Shown: piece after piece, positions 19,101-27,799 of the stretch | Layout: the number at the start of each line of letters is the position of its first letter | How positions within the stretch are numbered: position 1 is the stretch's first letter | DNA from: JAWPMT01 sp965229785 | GTDB taxonomy: Bacteria > Bacteroidota > Bacteroidia > Cytophagales > Cyclobacteriaceae | Direction of reading: 5' to 3' | NCBI GenBank assembly: GCA_965229785.1 | Contig: CBDDJS010000001.1 | Coordinates: forward strand, 248,001 to 312,000 | Length of the DNA: 64,000 bases | Notes under the pieces: model-generated | The model's input: only the letters and a program-made list of their open reading frames with translations | Databases searched by the model: none | What the model was told of the DNA's origin: nothing | Program-made: the position numbers and the translations under genes

Positions 19101-19328
19101 TTGGAGGAAATTATGCGTTTCGTACCCTGTTAAAGCTTCCTGAAGAAGTGGTTCGGATTCCGCATAATTTTGCAACTGCCATAAAGAATCACCCTTAGTG
19201 AGGGCATAACGAGCATTAAGCGTATCGGCGGGGTTTTCTTGTGCCCAACCTGAGAAAGTCATTATACATAAACAAAATAGACAGAGGTATTTGTGGATGT
19301 TCTGGGTAAATTCTTTTGGTTGTCTCAT
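16164..19328 (-). CDS. TPR-CHAT protease-like protein
   Basis: A 1054-residue protein with an N-terminal signal peptide, about ten TPR units (roughly 50-460, many with NNIG and LGxIY patterns), a helical linker, and a C-terminal CHAT (caspase-like) domain. Both catalytic residues are visible: His883 in HLAMHALVDH and Cys930 in VLSACNTGVGE, followed by the conserved SHWNVND segment. A C-terminal membrane helix (IWWAIALITGGFLLFTV) ends in a basic tail, so the TPR and CHAT parts should face the periplasm. CHAT proteases act in several defence and signalling systems, but no gasdermin, Csx or kinase partner is adjacent. Substrate unknown. Confidence 0.9.
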   Translation of the reverse strand: MRQPKEFTQNIHKYLCLFCLCIMTFSGWAQENPADTLNARYALTKGDSLWQLQNYAESEPLLQEALTGYETHNFLQHHPQILSQLSEVYWRTARYEEAKKASLRALSVYDKLPEQQKNPLYKANAHTNLGTINYLEWKPKDALEHAFIAMGIYESDSIYLRYLGTIYDRIGLMYGVLGEVNTSLNYNLKSLQIREAVLGRINFSTAGSYNNIGLAMADKGDYEQALKYFQISQDIFRELFDADHPQVLNALFNIGSIYQATGEYGRAQEYYLLALEAFSKSPELYQLEISNAYNNIGVSYLFDKQYDLALEWHKKAVDLRRSIYGEMNSQVAFSYNNIGLVHREKFEDSLALHYHFRALAIQSETLPEFHTEIALTHLGIAQVYLGQKEHEKALFHFEKAQENSQKNFGNFHPQLAEIHNFIARTYLSSGDYNSGIKAIESALYSNTSGRGVTTELNLDSLAHLSPSPIELIRSFGLESQLMLLKSEQTGDLSYAKLALSKVEISDQVIDRVRKLQLRHADKLNFGEVALFLYHNAIAICWGLYTETSEAQYIEKAFLFSEKAKASILTESLLQREAKEFTGISNELLRFEDSLKIERSFYQSQLANGSPQGDTLQQKGLENKVFAINYSLDSLILALERDYPEYHQLKYQNQTRSISDIQQMLSRDQAIIEFAMGDSLIYSFLIARDQVEFFSTPKDSLFLNTLNEFTIYLSNEQSVSIKGFDRFKSTASYLYKQLLDQPLNQLEKEIKHISIIPSAELSTFPWDVLLSNTQGDNFNELNYLFNQYTISYGYSVTLLFKEEETLGKSPKETLLAFAPVYEGESIPGVKATFREALVPLKWNQPEVESITQNLQGTSFLGETATEKKFKELAPNFQILHLAMHALVDHQESMNSKLVFTQDNDSIEDGMLHTFELFNMELPAEMVVLSACNTGVGELQKGEGVMNLARAFAYAGVPSLIMSHWNVNDESTARLMTSFYKHLATGKRKDEALRLAKLDFLSEAMGVKAHPFFWGGFVVVGDTDPLERSKPGNWIWWAIALITGGFLLFTVTRKRA

Positions 19329-19642
19329 GGCATTTAATTGGAGATTGGTCCGGTAACATAAGGTGACTTCTATTCACCGTATCAGGCTTTTGAAGATGCT
19401 TACGTTCCCCTTAAAATAGGTTCAGATATGGGTTTCATAAATTCCCAGTCATTCGCTGTTTGATATTTGGACTTTTTGCCATTAAATGTCCATTCCCCAA
19501 GAAAGGCAAATCGATAACCAGTGAAGGTCATCGTAGATCCTCCAAAAGGAGCAGGACCATTGAACGGCAATGCTCAAAGATCCTGCAATTTGTGTAATTC
19601 GATTCATTACATCTTTGTAAAAACAAAGATATTTATGACCGA
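19329..19642. other. intergenic region with possible coding remnant
   Basis: 314 bases between two minus-strand genes. It contains a 43-codon minus-strand ORF (19400-19531, ATG at 19531) whose translation, with GYRFAFLGEWTFNGKKS and ANDWEFMKP, looks protein-like but matches nothing I recognise. No ribosome-binding site is convincing; it may be a decayed gene end. Confidence 0.3.
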
Positions 19643-21466
19643 TCAATGCTTTCGATATAGCTGTTTTGTTGCTTCTTTCATCTTATCCGGATCCATTTTG
19701 ATAACCTCCCGGTCGTAAGTGATCAGCCCGTTTACTTCACCTTCTATATCTGTTGTTTGTGTGTAAATCGCTGCTCCCAGACCTTCTTCTATGAGTGCCG
19801 GAAGTTTGTCCAGCATTTCGGAATAGGATCGGAATAACTCATCTCTTTTTTCAAGATTTCGATAACCCCAATTCTTGTCTTGTTGCCATAGATGACCTTT
19901 TAACGGAAGTCCTAATCCTCCAAATTCACCCAATAGTAGTACCCGGTCTTTAAAAATGACCGGAGGATAGAGGGCTTTGTCAGGAACACCCGGACCCGGG
20001 TATTGATGATGATCCACGGTATGACCCGCAGGGAAGAAGTTGCCTCCACTAGGCCCATTGACCAATCTGGAGAGGTCTTCGTTCATGGTCCATTCGATGG
20101 TTTTTTGGGTTTCAAACTGACCCCAACCTTCATTGAAGGGTACCCACATTACAATAGAAGGATGATTGTGAAAGGAGGTCATGATTGCCTTCCATTCCTT
20201 GAAGAATTGTTGTTTGGATTGGGCGGTTCGTTGCATTTCAATGCCAGCGTATCCTGATGGAGGATCCCATCTGGCACTCTTATCTCCGCTGGGCATGTCT
20301 TGCCAGACCAGTATCCCGATTTTGTCACAGTGATAATACCAGCGGGCAGATTCTACTTTAACATGTTTTCGAATCGTATTGAAGCCCATATCCTTGGTCA
20401 TCTTGATATCATATTGAAGGGCCTCATCGGTCGGAGCTGTATATAAACCATCAGGCCACCATCCCTGATCAAGGGTGCCATACATGAATATGATCTCGTT
20501 GTTGAGGGTGAATCTCATATGGCCTTTAGCGTCTTTTGTCTGGCCTATTTTTCGCATACCGGCGTAAGAATTAACCTTATCGAGAGTACGTTTGCCTTTC
20601 ATGAGACGAACCTCAATGTCATAAAGAAAAGGTGAATTGGGTGACCATAATTTGGGATTGTTCAACGAGATAGCAATCTCCGTATCCACTTTCCCGCTCC
20701 CTGAGGCCACGGTGCGAGTACCTTCCTTGACGTCAACAGCCACGTTGAGGTCATCATTTTGCCACTTGTTAGCGGTAACCTTGAAGAGAAATCGCCCATT
20801 GTCAAGGTCGGGTGTGGTCTTTAGTCCGGAGATGTGTTGTTCCTTCACGGGTTCCAGCCATACGCTTTGCCAAATGCCACTGACGGGTGTATACCAGATG
20901 GCTTGTGGATTCGTGGCCTGTTTACCACGAGGTTGTGTGCCTTCACTGGTGGGGTCCCACACGGCAACCATTAATTCCTGAGGGCCTGATCCGATCAGGG
21001 CATCAGTAATGTCAATGACGAAAGGATCGTACCCTCCCTGGTGAACACCAACCTTTTGATGATTGACATAAACAACCGCTTCCCAGTCAACCGCTTCAAA
21101 ATGTAGCAGTAACCTCTGATTTTTCCATGTGGTGGGTACTTGAAAAGAACGTTTATACCAAATGCGTTGATTTGAAGAGATTCGCTTTTTTACACCTGAA
21201 AGTGTTGATTCAATCGCAAAAGGGACCGTGATCTGATCGTCGAATGTTTGAGGGGCCGTGCCTGGGTAATTGGTAACGGCCAAATCCCATTGACCATTCA
21301 GACTCATCCAATTTTCTCTCACCATCTGAGGGCGAGGGTATTCGGGCAACGGAGAATCGATATTAATCTGGTCGGCCCATCGGGTTTTTAATACCGGTTG
21401 GCTTTCCTGATTTTGCCCTGTGGCAGCCAGCGTTGAAAAAATGAACAAATAAAATAGGTGTTTCAT
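19643..21466 (-). CDS. glycoside hydrolase family 2 enzyme
   Basis: I place the start at the ATG at 21466, where the leader MKHLFYLFIFSTLAATGQ begins; the longer form adds nine residues before it. The 607-residue product has the GH2 order of sugar-binding jelly roll, Ig-like beta-sandwich and TIM barrel. The acid/base Glu lies in WVPFNEGWGQ and the nucleophile Glu in LLGEFGGLG. GH2 includes beta-galactosidase, beta-mannosidase and beta-glucuronidase; the specificity cannot be fixed. It is exported to periplasm or surface and stands apart from the xylan locus. Confidence 0.88.
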   Translation of the reverse strand: MKHLFYLFIFSTLAATGQNQESQPVLKTRWADQINIDSPLPEYPRPQMVRENWMSLNGQWDLAVTNYPGTAPQTFDDQITVPFAIESTLSGVKKRISSNQRIWYKRSFQVPTTWKNQRLLLHFEAVDWEAVVYVNHQKVGVHQGGYDPFVIDITDALIGSGPQELMVAVWDPTSEGTQPRGKQATNPQAIWYTPVSGIWQSVWLEPVKEQHISGLKTTPDLDNGRFLFKVTANKWQNDDLNVAVDVKEGTRTVASGSGKVDTEIAISLNNPKLWSPNSPFLYDIEVRLMKGKRTLDKVNSYAGMRKIGQTKDAKGHMRFTLNNEIIFMYGTLDQGWWPDGLYTAPTDEALQYDIKMTKDMGFNTIRKHVKVESARWYYHCDKIGILVWQDMPSGDKSARWDPPSGYAGIEMQRTAQSKQQFFKEWKAIMTSFHNHPSIVMWVPFNEGWGQFETQKTIEWTMNEDLSRLVNGPSGGNFFPAGHTVDHHQYPGPGVPDKALYPPVIFKDRVLLLGEFGGLGLPLKGHLWQQDKNWGYRNLEKRDELFRSYSEMLDKLPALIEEGLGAAIYTQTTDIEGEVNGLITYDREVIKMDPDKMKEATKQLYRKH

Positions 21467-21806
21467 GAAGTCTTTAGCAGAGCTACTCTGCATTAAGGGT
21501 TAAATAATATTTAAAAATGACGAAGTGCTCTGAGCGGGTTCCCCTGCTCAAAAACTATGCCCTTCGCTCTTGAACTTCATACAACAAATAGAAACGCCAA
21601 AATACTTCATCTTGCCTAAATCAACCCCTGGTGACGGGTGTTTTTCTATGACATGACCAATCATTATTGGCAGGAGCTATTGCTCAATCGCTAGAAGCAG
21701 GCTATTGGATGCCAATCAGAACCTATTCTTTTAGTCTTTTCGGGAGCGATACAAAGGCCTAAGTTATAGGCCGTTGCGGCGTGAAAAATCCGATGATCAA
21801 TATCTT
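21467..21806. other. intergenic region with weak hairpin
   Basis: About 340 bases between two minus-strand genes. A 6-bp stem GGCCTA/TAGGCC at 21756-21772 lies 35 bases after the peptidase stop, followed on the minus strand by only three T, a weak terminator candidate. Nothing else is seen. Confidence 0.35.
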
Positions 21807-23630
21807 TTACCAGAATTCATATTCGTATTGAATGGTGTATTCCGGTTCGTTGTAGACATTGAATATTTCTGAACGGTCTTTGAGTCCATTTTTATAATAA
21901 AAAACCCTGGAGTTGATCAGCTTCCCGTATTTATAGTATTCCTGTTTGGTAAGCAGGTTCTTCTCATAAAAGAACTTATAACTCGCTTGACTTCCCGACT
22001 GATCTTTGAAAGTGATACTGGTTAACAAATCACCATCATAGATATACTTTATGCCTTCATGGACAATTCCGGATTCTTTGCGAACCCTCGCCATCTGTTG
22101 TTTAATAAAATCACGAGCCTCTTCATGTTCAGATACAAAATTCGCGACTTCCTCTTCATCTATTTTATACTCATTCATATAAGAAGTTTCTATCACCTTG
22201 TCTCCATCATACTTAAAGAACTCCGTAGTAATAGGGACGTTTACGCGTGAAAAAGGGCCTTTTTCATACTCTTTTTCGATGGTAATCGCTGTAGGTTTTT
22301 CTTCTCGGTCAGCTGTAATATGCTCCTTCCAAAAACGAGATTGTAATTCACCCTTGCGGTCCTGTCTGAGGTATTTCAGATAGGCTGATGACCAGTCATT
22401 TCCATACAATATATTTCTTTCCGCTACATCAAGCGACAAACCGTCCATTACGTGGAATAGATTTCTTTTTATAGGTTCATCCCAAAAAGTTCTTTTTGCT
22501 TCATAGTCTCGATCATAGGGATAGGAGGTTTGATTGACGAATGCTTTCAAGCTTCCATCCGGATGAAAAGTTACTTTGGACACAATCTTTCCTGTCTTTT
22601 GATGGGTATCCTTTTGATGGCTTATGAACTTTGAGGTAATAGATTTTACGTCATTTAAACGTTGGTCTACTGCTAATTCTGTATTTAAAGATTCCTGGTT
22701 TTCGATCAAATCACCACAGCTTACAGCCACGAATGAAATGAGTACCGATAAAAAGGGGAGCACAAGTACCCACTTTCTTTGTGAGTTTTCATGGGTCATC
22801 GCTTTTATTCGGATTTTTAGGTGACTTGAACTGAAACTATTCATGACATACGATACTCGTGTTTGGTGAAGATTGAGCAACAGGTCACCGTACTTTTTGA
22901 TGGATACTTCTTTGGACAGGTATAAATCGGTTTCTAATTCAGTGTTGATTTTAATCTGTCTTAATAGATACCAGCTTAGCGGGTTAAACCAAAAGATTAT
23001 TTGATAAAGATTGCCCAGCATCACATCCAAACTATGCCACAATCGGCTATGAATTATCTCATGTTGTAATACAAGGTCTAGGTTTTCGGAAGCAATATCA
23101 GCGCCTATAAAGACCCATTTGAAAAAGGAAGCTCCGGTAAAGCCTGGTTGATTTACCATAAATACCAATCTGCCATTGATGTGGCGTTTCTCAGCATGGC
23201 GCTTCATGAGCATAATTTGAACTAGTCCCATGAAGAATCTGACCAGTAATAGACTTGCCACAACCAAATAAACCGTGATTAAAAGCATCTTGTAAGAAAC
23301 TTTCTCATTAGAGGGTTCTGCGACCGTTTCTGTCGGTACCACTGCCTGACTATTAAATTCAGGACTAGCAACAGTGTTTAATTTAGGTAATGAGGCATCC
23401 GATTGATCTCCAACGCCATTGGTTTCTAAATTTTCATAGGTCAGTTGAGGTACGGAATAGACGTAACCATCAATAGTAATCAAAGGAAAAAGGAAAGAAG
23501 ATACCAACCAACATAGAAGTAATACCCGTTTGAGTGAGGGAATTGAACGACCTTTTACATACACGTAAACAACAAAAAACAGGGTGGAGATCAAAAAGAA
23601 CTCCATTAAGTAAACAGCGATTTCTTTCAT
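21807..23630 (-). CDS. BlaR1/MecR1-like M56 metallopeptidase sensor
   Basis: A 607-residue membrane protein with N-terminal helices (about 5-25, 36-55, 113-137), a cytoplasmic zinc peptidase motif HEIIH at 190-194 with Glu231 or 233 as likely third ligand, and a further helix near 285-305 ending in SC. The C-terminal 300 residues, probably outside the cytoplasm, show repeated short strand segments of the YwqK/MORN-like type rather than a penicillin-binding domain. The family cleaves or inactivates a partner repressor on sensing a signal. The gene overlaps the BlaI-like gene by 4 bases (ATGA). Confidence 0.88.
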   Translation of the reverse strand: MKEIAVYLMEFFLISTLFFVVYVYVKGRSIPSLKRVLLLCWLVSSFLFPLITIDGYVYSVPQLTYENLETNGVGDQSDASLPKLNTVASPEFNSQAVVPTETVAEPSNEKVSYKMLLITVYLVVASLLLVRFFMGLVQIMLMKRHAEKRHINGRLVFMVNQPGFTGASFFKWVFIGADIASENLDLVLQHEIIHSRLWHSLDVMLGNLYQIIFWFNPLSWYLLRQIKINTELETDLYLSKEVSIKKYGDLLLNLHQTRVSYVMNSFSSSHLKIRIKAMTHENSQRKWVLVLPFLSVLISFVAVSCGDLIENQESLNTELAVDQRLNDVKSITSKFISHQKDTHQKTGKIVSKVTFHPDGSLKAFVNQTSYPYDRDYEAKRTFWDEPIKRNLFHVMDGLSLDVAERNILYGNDWSSAYLKYLRQDRKGELQSRFWKEHITADREEKPTAITIEKEYEKGPFSRVNVPITTEFFKYDGDKVIETSYMNEYKIDEEEVANFVSEHEEARDFIKQQMARVRKESGIVHEGIKYIYDGDLLTSITFKDQSGSQASYKFFYEKNLLTKQEYYKYGKLINSRVFYYKNGLKDRSEIFNVYNEPEYTIQYEYEFW

Positions 23631-23983
23631 GATTTTTCATTTAGCAGTTTTTTCATTTCTTCCAGTTCTTCCTTTGAAAGATCTTCCGTAGCTATTATTT
23701 GTGATAACAGGCCTTTGTAGGAACCGTCAAAATAATCGAATATCATATTTTTCAAGAGAGCTTTTCGATACTCGTTTTTCTTGATCAATGGAAAATATTG
23801 ATAGGTCCTTCCAAATGCTTTGTGACCTACCATGTTTTTAGTCTCCAGGATCCTGACAATAGAGGACACGGTGTTGTACGGTATTTTTTCAGATAGATCC
23901 TCAATAATATCCTTGATAAATACCTCGCCTTTCGCCCAAATGACCTTCATGATGGGCTCTTCTGCCTTCGTTAATTTTTCCAT
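23627..23983 (-). CDS. BlaI/MecI-family repressor
   Basis: I use the ATG at 23983 (an upstream GTG at 23989 is less likely). The 118-residue product has the family winged HTH: KAEEPIMKVIWAKGEVFIKDIIEDL, then PYNTVSSIVRILETKNMVGHK, and a C-terminal dimerisation region ending LSKEELEEMKKLL. It should repress its own operon with the M56 peptidase, which would relieve repression. Two perfect-arm palindromes directly upstream are the likely operators. Confidence 0.9.
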   Translation of the reverse strand: MEKLTKAEEPIMKVIWAKGEVFIKDIIEDLSEKIPYNTVSSIVRILETKNMVGHKAFGRTYQYFPLIKKNEYRKALLKNMIFDYFDGSYKGLLSQIIATEDLSKEELEEMKKLLNEKS

Positions 23984-23996
23984 TAACACAATTATA

Positions 23997-24014
23997 TAAC
24001 TGATATTTCAGTTA
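23997..24014. promoter_or_regulatory. operator 1 for BlaI-like repressor
   Basis: TAACTGATATTTCAGTTA: arms TAACTGA/TCAGTTA around TATT, 13 bases upstream of the repressor start. It is the exact reverse complement of the second site 40 bases away. Confidence 0.75.
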
Positions 24015-24036
24015 TACAACTATTAAATTAGTTTAT

Positions 24037-24054
24037 TAACTGAAATATCAGTTA
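24037..24054. promoter_or_regulatory. operator 2 for BlaI-like repressor
   Basis: TAACTGAAATATCAGTTA, the exact reverse complement of operator 1, centred 40 bases from it, close to four helical turns. The pair would let two repressor dimers bind the same DNA face and flank the promoter. Confidence 0.75.
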
Positions 24055-24349
24055 AAGGAAGCCGATTGACCCTTTTATGGGTCTATCTGTAGCTCCGTTC
24101 AGAAACATCAAATAGGGCAGGGTGTTGCCATAATATATTTAGCTTATGACCCTATTTCATTGCATCCATGCCAGTATCCAGAAAATAGTCAATGTATTCA
24201 AATGAGTCATTGGTGTCTTTTGGACGACATTTCACGTGCAGTTATGATCATTCTACGAATCAAGGATGTATATTGATGATTGATCTAACTCATTAAGGAT
24301 CACTGAATTGGGATGTATTCACCGCTTAAATCATCAACCATAACCCAAT

Positions 24350-25159
24350 GTGATCGTGGCAAATATCTTGCAACTATATCTGAGTATTGGTCAATCCCGC
24401 TCGGATATTGCCGAATTTAAAGTTCGTAAAAGTTTTCTTGTTTTTCTGGCAACCTTTATGTCCTGTGGAGGCATTATTTGGGGTAGCATTTCTTTGTATT
24501 ATGACCTGGTATGGCAGTCGCTTATTCCCTATGGCTATGTACTGATTTCCCTGTTCAATTTGACCCTGTTTGCTGTATTGAAACACTACAATTTTGCTCG
24601 AACTGTACAGCTTTTCATCAGTTTGCTATTGCCCTTTCTCTTTCAGTGGTCTCTGGGTGGTTTTTTCTCTTCAGGCCTGATCATGCTTTGGGCACTGCTT
24701 GCGGTAATGTCAGCACCGGCGCTGGGAGGGATCAGGTTTTCGTCCATCTGGATGGTGCTTTATCTTATTGGTGGGATCATTTCCTATCAATACGATGAAA
24801 TATTTTTGGCTGAAAAACCAGCTATTCTCTCAGATCATTCCCTGTTATTCCTGACCCTGAATACCCTGGTAATTTCGACCATTGTATTTGGTCTGGTCAT
24901 TTTTTATGTTGGTAGAAGCAAATCTGCGCAGGCTGAAGTCCAGACAATCAATGACAAATTGAGAAAAGCCACGGTATTGGTGAAAAGAAAGAACCTGGAG
25001 TTGGAATCGGCTCAAAAAGAGCTTCACGATAGTAATCAGAAATTGGAAGAAGCTAAAGCCAATTTGGAGAGGATCAATGAGAAGCAGCAACAGATCAATC
25101 AGAAATTACTTCAGGAAAAAGGTTACTTCGGTCAACCTAAAGACCCTGATGCGGATTGA
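24350..25159 (+). CDS. multi-pass membrane protein with C-terminal coiled coil
   Basis: A 269-residue protein with about six transmembrane helices (between residues 25 and 205) and a long charged coiled coil (about 205-260). The membrane part, with FFSSGLIMLWALLAVMSAPALGG, resembles the sensor region found in front of adenylate/guanylate cyclase or kinase domains, but the protein ends after the coiled coil, with no output domain. The start is uncertain: GTG at 24350 or 24356; no ATG is placed before the first helix. Confidence 0.65.
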   Translation: MIVANILQLYLSIGQSRSDIAEFKVRKSFLVFLATFMSCGGIIWGSISLYYDLVWQSLIPYGYVLISLFNLTLFAVLKHYNFARTVQLFISLLLPFLFQWSLGGFFSSGLIMLWALLAVMSAPALGGIRFSSIWMVLYLIGGIISYQYDEIFLAEKPAILSDHSLLFLTLNTLVISTIVFGLVIFYVGRSKSAQAEVQTINDKLRKATVLVKRKNLELESAQKELHDSNQKLEEAKANLERINEKQQQINQKLLQEKGYFGQPKDPDAD

Positions 25160-25418
25160 GCTTGTTAGTTGACTAAGTTAGGGATCAATCGGAAAACCTG
25201 TGGAGTAATAATATTTCGCAATGATCCCAGTTTATTCAGTTATCCACGGTCAATAAAACTTATGTGACGCTGTTCATGAAACTGAACGAGAAGGATCAAT
25301 CGTTATTGTCAGTGGTTTCATGTGCTGGAACATGAATTTCAACATGCCAGACGGGTTTCATTCGTCAAAAGTCGATTACCCAATACCGAGTAGATAGCTT
25401 TATTTCTATTTTTAACGG

Positions 25419-26570
25419 ATGATTCGAATACTTTCTTTGCTGGTGACCCTTTCTTTGCTGGTGTCTTTCCAACAGCCAACTGAACAGAAAACAAAAGACA
25501 CGACAATGACTAAGGAGTCGATCATAAAGAAAAGGACCTTTGGTAAACTACCCAACGGAGAGGAAGTGCATGAGTACACGATGCGCAATCGTAAAGGAAT
25601 GGAGGTTTCCGTCATTACTTATGGAGGCATCATCAGGACTCTGTTGGTCCCAGACAAAAATGGCACAATGGCAGATGTTGTTTTGGGATACGACGACCTG
25701 CAAGGTTATCTGAATGAAAATCCTTACTTCGGCGCATTGGTGGGGAGATATGGCAACCGGATTGCCAAGGGCAGGTTTACATTGGATGGTGAAGTCTACC
25801 AATTGGCGACGAATAATATTGGCAATCACTTGCACGGAGGCCTGGTTGGTTTCGATAAAGTGCTGTGGAAGACAGAATCTTTGCCAGTTGATAAAGGTGT
25901 TGCCCTGCAGATGACCTATCTCAGCCAGGATATGGAAGAAGGTTATCCTGGAAACCTTGAAGTTTCAGTAGTCTATTGGTTGACAGATGATAATGAGTTG
26001 TCGGTAGCGTATCAGGCAACTACCGATAAGAAAACCATCGTGAACCTGACGAGTCACAGCTATTTTAATTTATCAGGAAAGCAGTCCGACATTTTATCTC
26101 ATCAATTGCAACTCAATGCAGCCAAATACCTGCCGGTGGATGAAACGCTGATACCGCTGGAGATATCACCTGTTTCGGATACGCCATTTGATTTCACTAA
26201 TAGGAAGGTTATCGGACAAGACATTGATCAGGAGCACACTCAGTTGAAAAACGGCGCTGGATATGATCATTGTTGGGTTTTGAATCCTTCCCAAACGGAG
26301 ATGAATCTTGCAGCAACTTTGATCGATCCCGGTTCAGGAAGAAAAATGGAAATCTATACCACAGAGCCGGGCATTCAATTCTATTCCGGCAACTTTTTGG
26401 ATGGTACCATCACGGGAAAACGGGGCAGGGTATATCAACGACGGTATGGCCTTTGCCTCGAAACTCAGCACTTCCCGGACTCACCCAATCGCCCTGATTT
26501 TCCATCCACAGTTCTGAATCCCGGAGAAGTATACCGGACCAAAACGGTACATCGGTTTTCGGTAGAATAG
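25419..26570 (+). CDS. galM: aldose 1-epimerase (mutarotase), exported
   Basis: A 383-residue protein with an N-terminal leader (ILSLLVTLSLLVSFQQ) and the GalM fold. Catalytic and substrate residues are visible: His in NHLHGG, His in LTSHSYFNL, Asp in YDHCW and the general base Glu in CLETQHFPDSPN. It interconverts alpha and beta anomers of sugars such as xylose and galactose; export suggests action on released sugars outside the cytoplasm. It opens the carbohydrate region. Confidence 0.92.
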   Translation: MIRILSLLVTLSLLVSFQQPTEQKTKDTTMTKESIIKKRTFGKLPNGEEVHEYTMRNRKGMEVSVITYGGIIRTLLVPDKNGTMADVVLGYDDLQGYLNENPYFGALVGRYGNRIAKGRFTLDGEVYQLATNNIGNHLHGGLVGFDKVLWKTESLPVDKGVALQMTYLSQDMEEGYPGNLEVSVVYWLTDDNELSVAYQATTDKKTIVNLTSHSYFNLSGKQSDILSHQLQLNAAKYLPVDETLIPLEISPVSDTPFDFTNRKVIGQDIDQEHTQLKNGAGYDHCWVLNPSQTEMNLAATLIDPGSGRKMEIYTTEPGIQFYSGNFLDGTITGKRGRVYQRRYGLCLETQHFPDSPNRPDFPSTVLNPGEVYRTKTVHRFSVE

Positions 26571-26690
26571 CGTAGAATGCTGTTGGAGGTCAAGACCCTG
26601 AAATCCACTATGGCGTGTTGATTAAACCAGCACTCTAAAAGAATTACTGTGATAGGTTCTGTCGCCGCTCGTACGCCCAAATTCTTTGCT

Positions 26691-27650
26691 TTACGTACTA
26701 CTTTTCCTGATCCGTTCCATTACTTTTTGGAAGGCCAGACTCATTTCATGAGTTACGATAGCGGATTCGAGTTTTCCTGAGAGCAGATCATTATTCACTG
26801 CTTCGATCTGGTATTCAAAGCCATTGCCTTTTCGCTGATCATCAAAAGAATCGATGAGGTTTTCTCCTTCATATAACTTACATCCCCTGGCGCGCCAAAA
26901 GTCGTGAATGTCGATATAGCCTTTCTCACCAATGATGTACAGGTGATTATGCAGTTTGCATCGAAAAGCGGAATGTAAGGTAGCCGAAGCGTCTCCATAG
27001 TCGATTTGCGTTAGTACGTCATTTTCTACACCTGTAGGTGCTTTATGAATTTGAGAATGAATAGAATGGATGGCTTTTCCGATAAATAATTGTGCCATGG
27101 CCACATTGTAGATCCCCATGTCCAGCAGACATCCTCCGGCCAGTTTTGGATTATAATAGCGACTTTTTTCGTCATAAGGGACTGGATAACCAAAACTGGA
27201 TTTGATATGCCAAACTGGCCCAATCCGTCCTTCATCGATCCACTCCCGGGCTTTTTGAATGGCAGGCAGGAAATAGGTCCACATCCCTTCCATAAGGTAA
27301 AGCCCCTTTGATTGAGCCCGGCGAATCAAAGTCTCGGAGGACTTGATTTCCTCTGTGAGTGGTTTTTCACAAAGGACCGCTTTTCCGGCATCCAGGGCCT
27401 GTCTACTTTGTTCGAAGTGGAAAGTGTGAGGTGTGGCAATGTAGATAGCGTCAATTTCAGGATCCGTGTACAACTGCTCATAGCGATCATAAACCTGCGG
27501 TATATCGTAAGATGCAGCGAAACTTTGGGCTCGTTCACCAGACCTGGACGCTACCGCGTGTACCACGCCGTTGGTGACCTGTTGAAAGTCCTGTACAAAT
27601 TCGTGAGCAATGATCCCAGGACCTAAGATGCCCCATTTGATTTTATCCAT
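26691..27650 (-). CDS. Gfo/Idh/MocA-family oxidoreductase
   Basis: A 319-residue NAD(P)-dependent oxidoreductase: dinucleotide-binding GILGPGIIAHEF at the N-terminus, the family motif CEKPLT near residue 96, and a C-terminal alpha/beta domain with GGCLLDMGIYNV. The family oxidises or reduces sugars and inositols; a D-xylose or similar pentose dehydrogenase is possible in this context but not shown. No leader, so cytoplasmic. Confidence 0.9.
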   Translation of the reverse strand: MDKIKWGILGPGIIAHEFVQDFQQVTNGVVHAVASRSGERAQSFAASYDIPQVYDRYEQLYTDPEIDAIYIATPHTFHFEQSRQALDAGKAVLCEKPLTEEIKSSETLIRRAQSKGLYLMEGMWTYFLPAIQKAREWIDEGRIGPVWHIKSSFGYPVPYDEKSRYYNPKLAGGCLLDMGIYNVAMAQLFIGKAIHSIHSQIHKAPTGVENDVLTQIDYGDASATLHSAFRCKLHNHLYIIGEKGYIDIHDFWRARGCKLYEGENLIDSFDDQRKGNGFEYQIEAVNNDLLSGKLESAIVTHEMSLAFQKVMERIRKSST

Positions 27651-27799
27651 GAGATCAAAACTCTACCATTTCAATCTAATCCTGGGAATCTAAAACGGCC
27701 TGACGTAGGGATGAAAGTGGATTGAAGTAAAGATGCCGTAAGCGATTAAAGTTGATTGGAGTAATTCCTGGCCACTTTTGTGATCAAACTACGGATCAT

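Noticed and set aside
19400..19531. 43-residue minus-strand ORF as a real gene
   Set aside because: Protein-like composition but no ribosome-binding site, no recognisable family and no conserved context; recorded only as a possible remnant.
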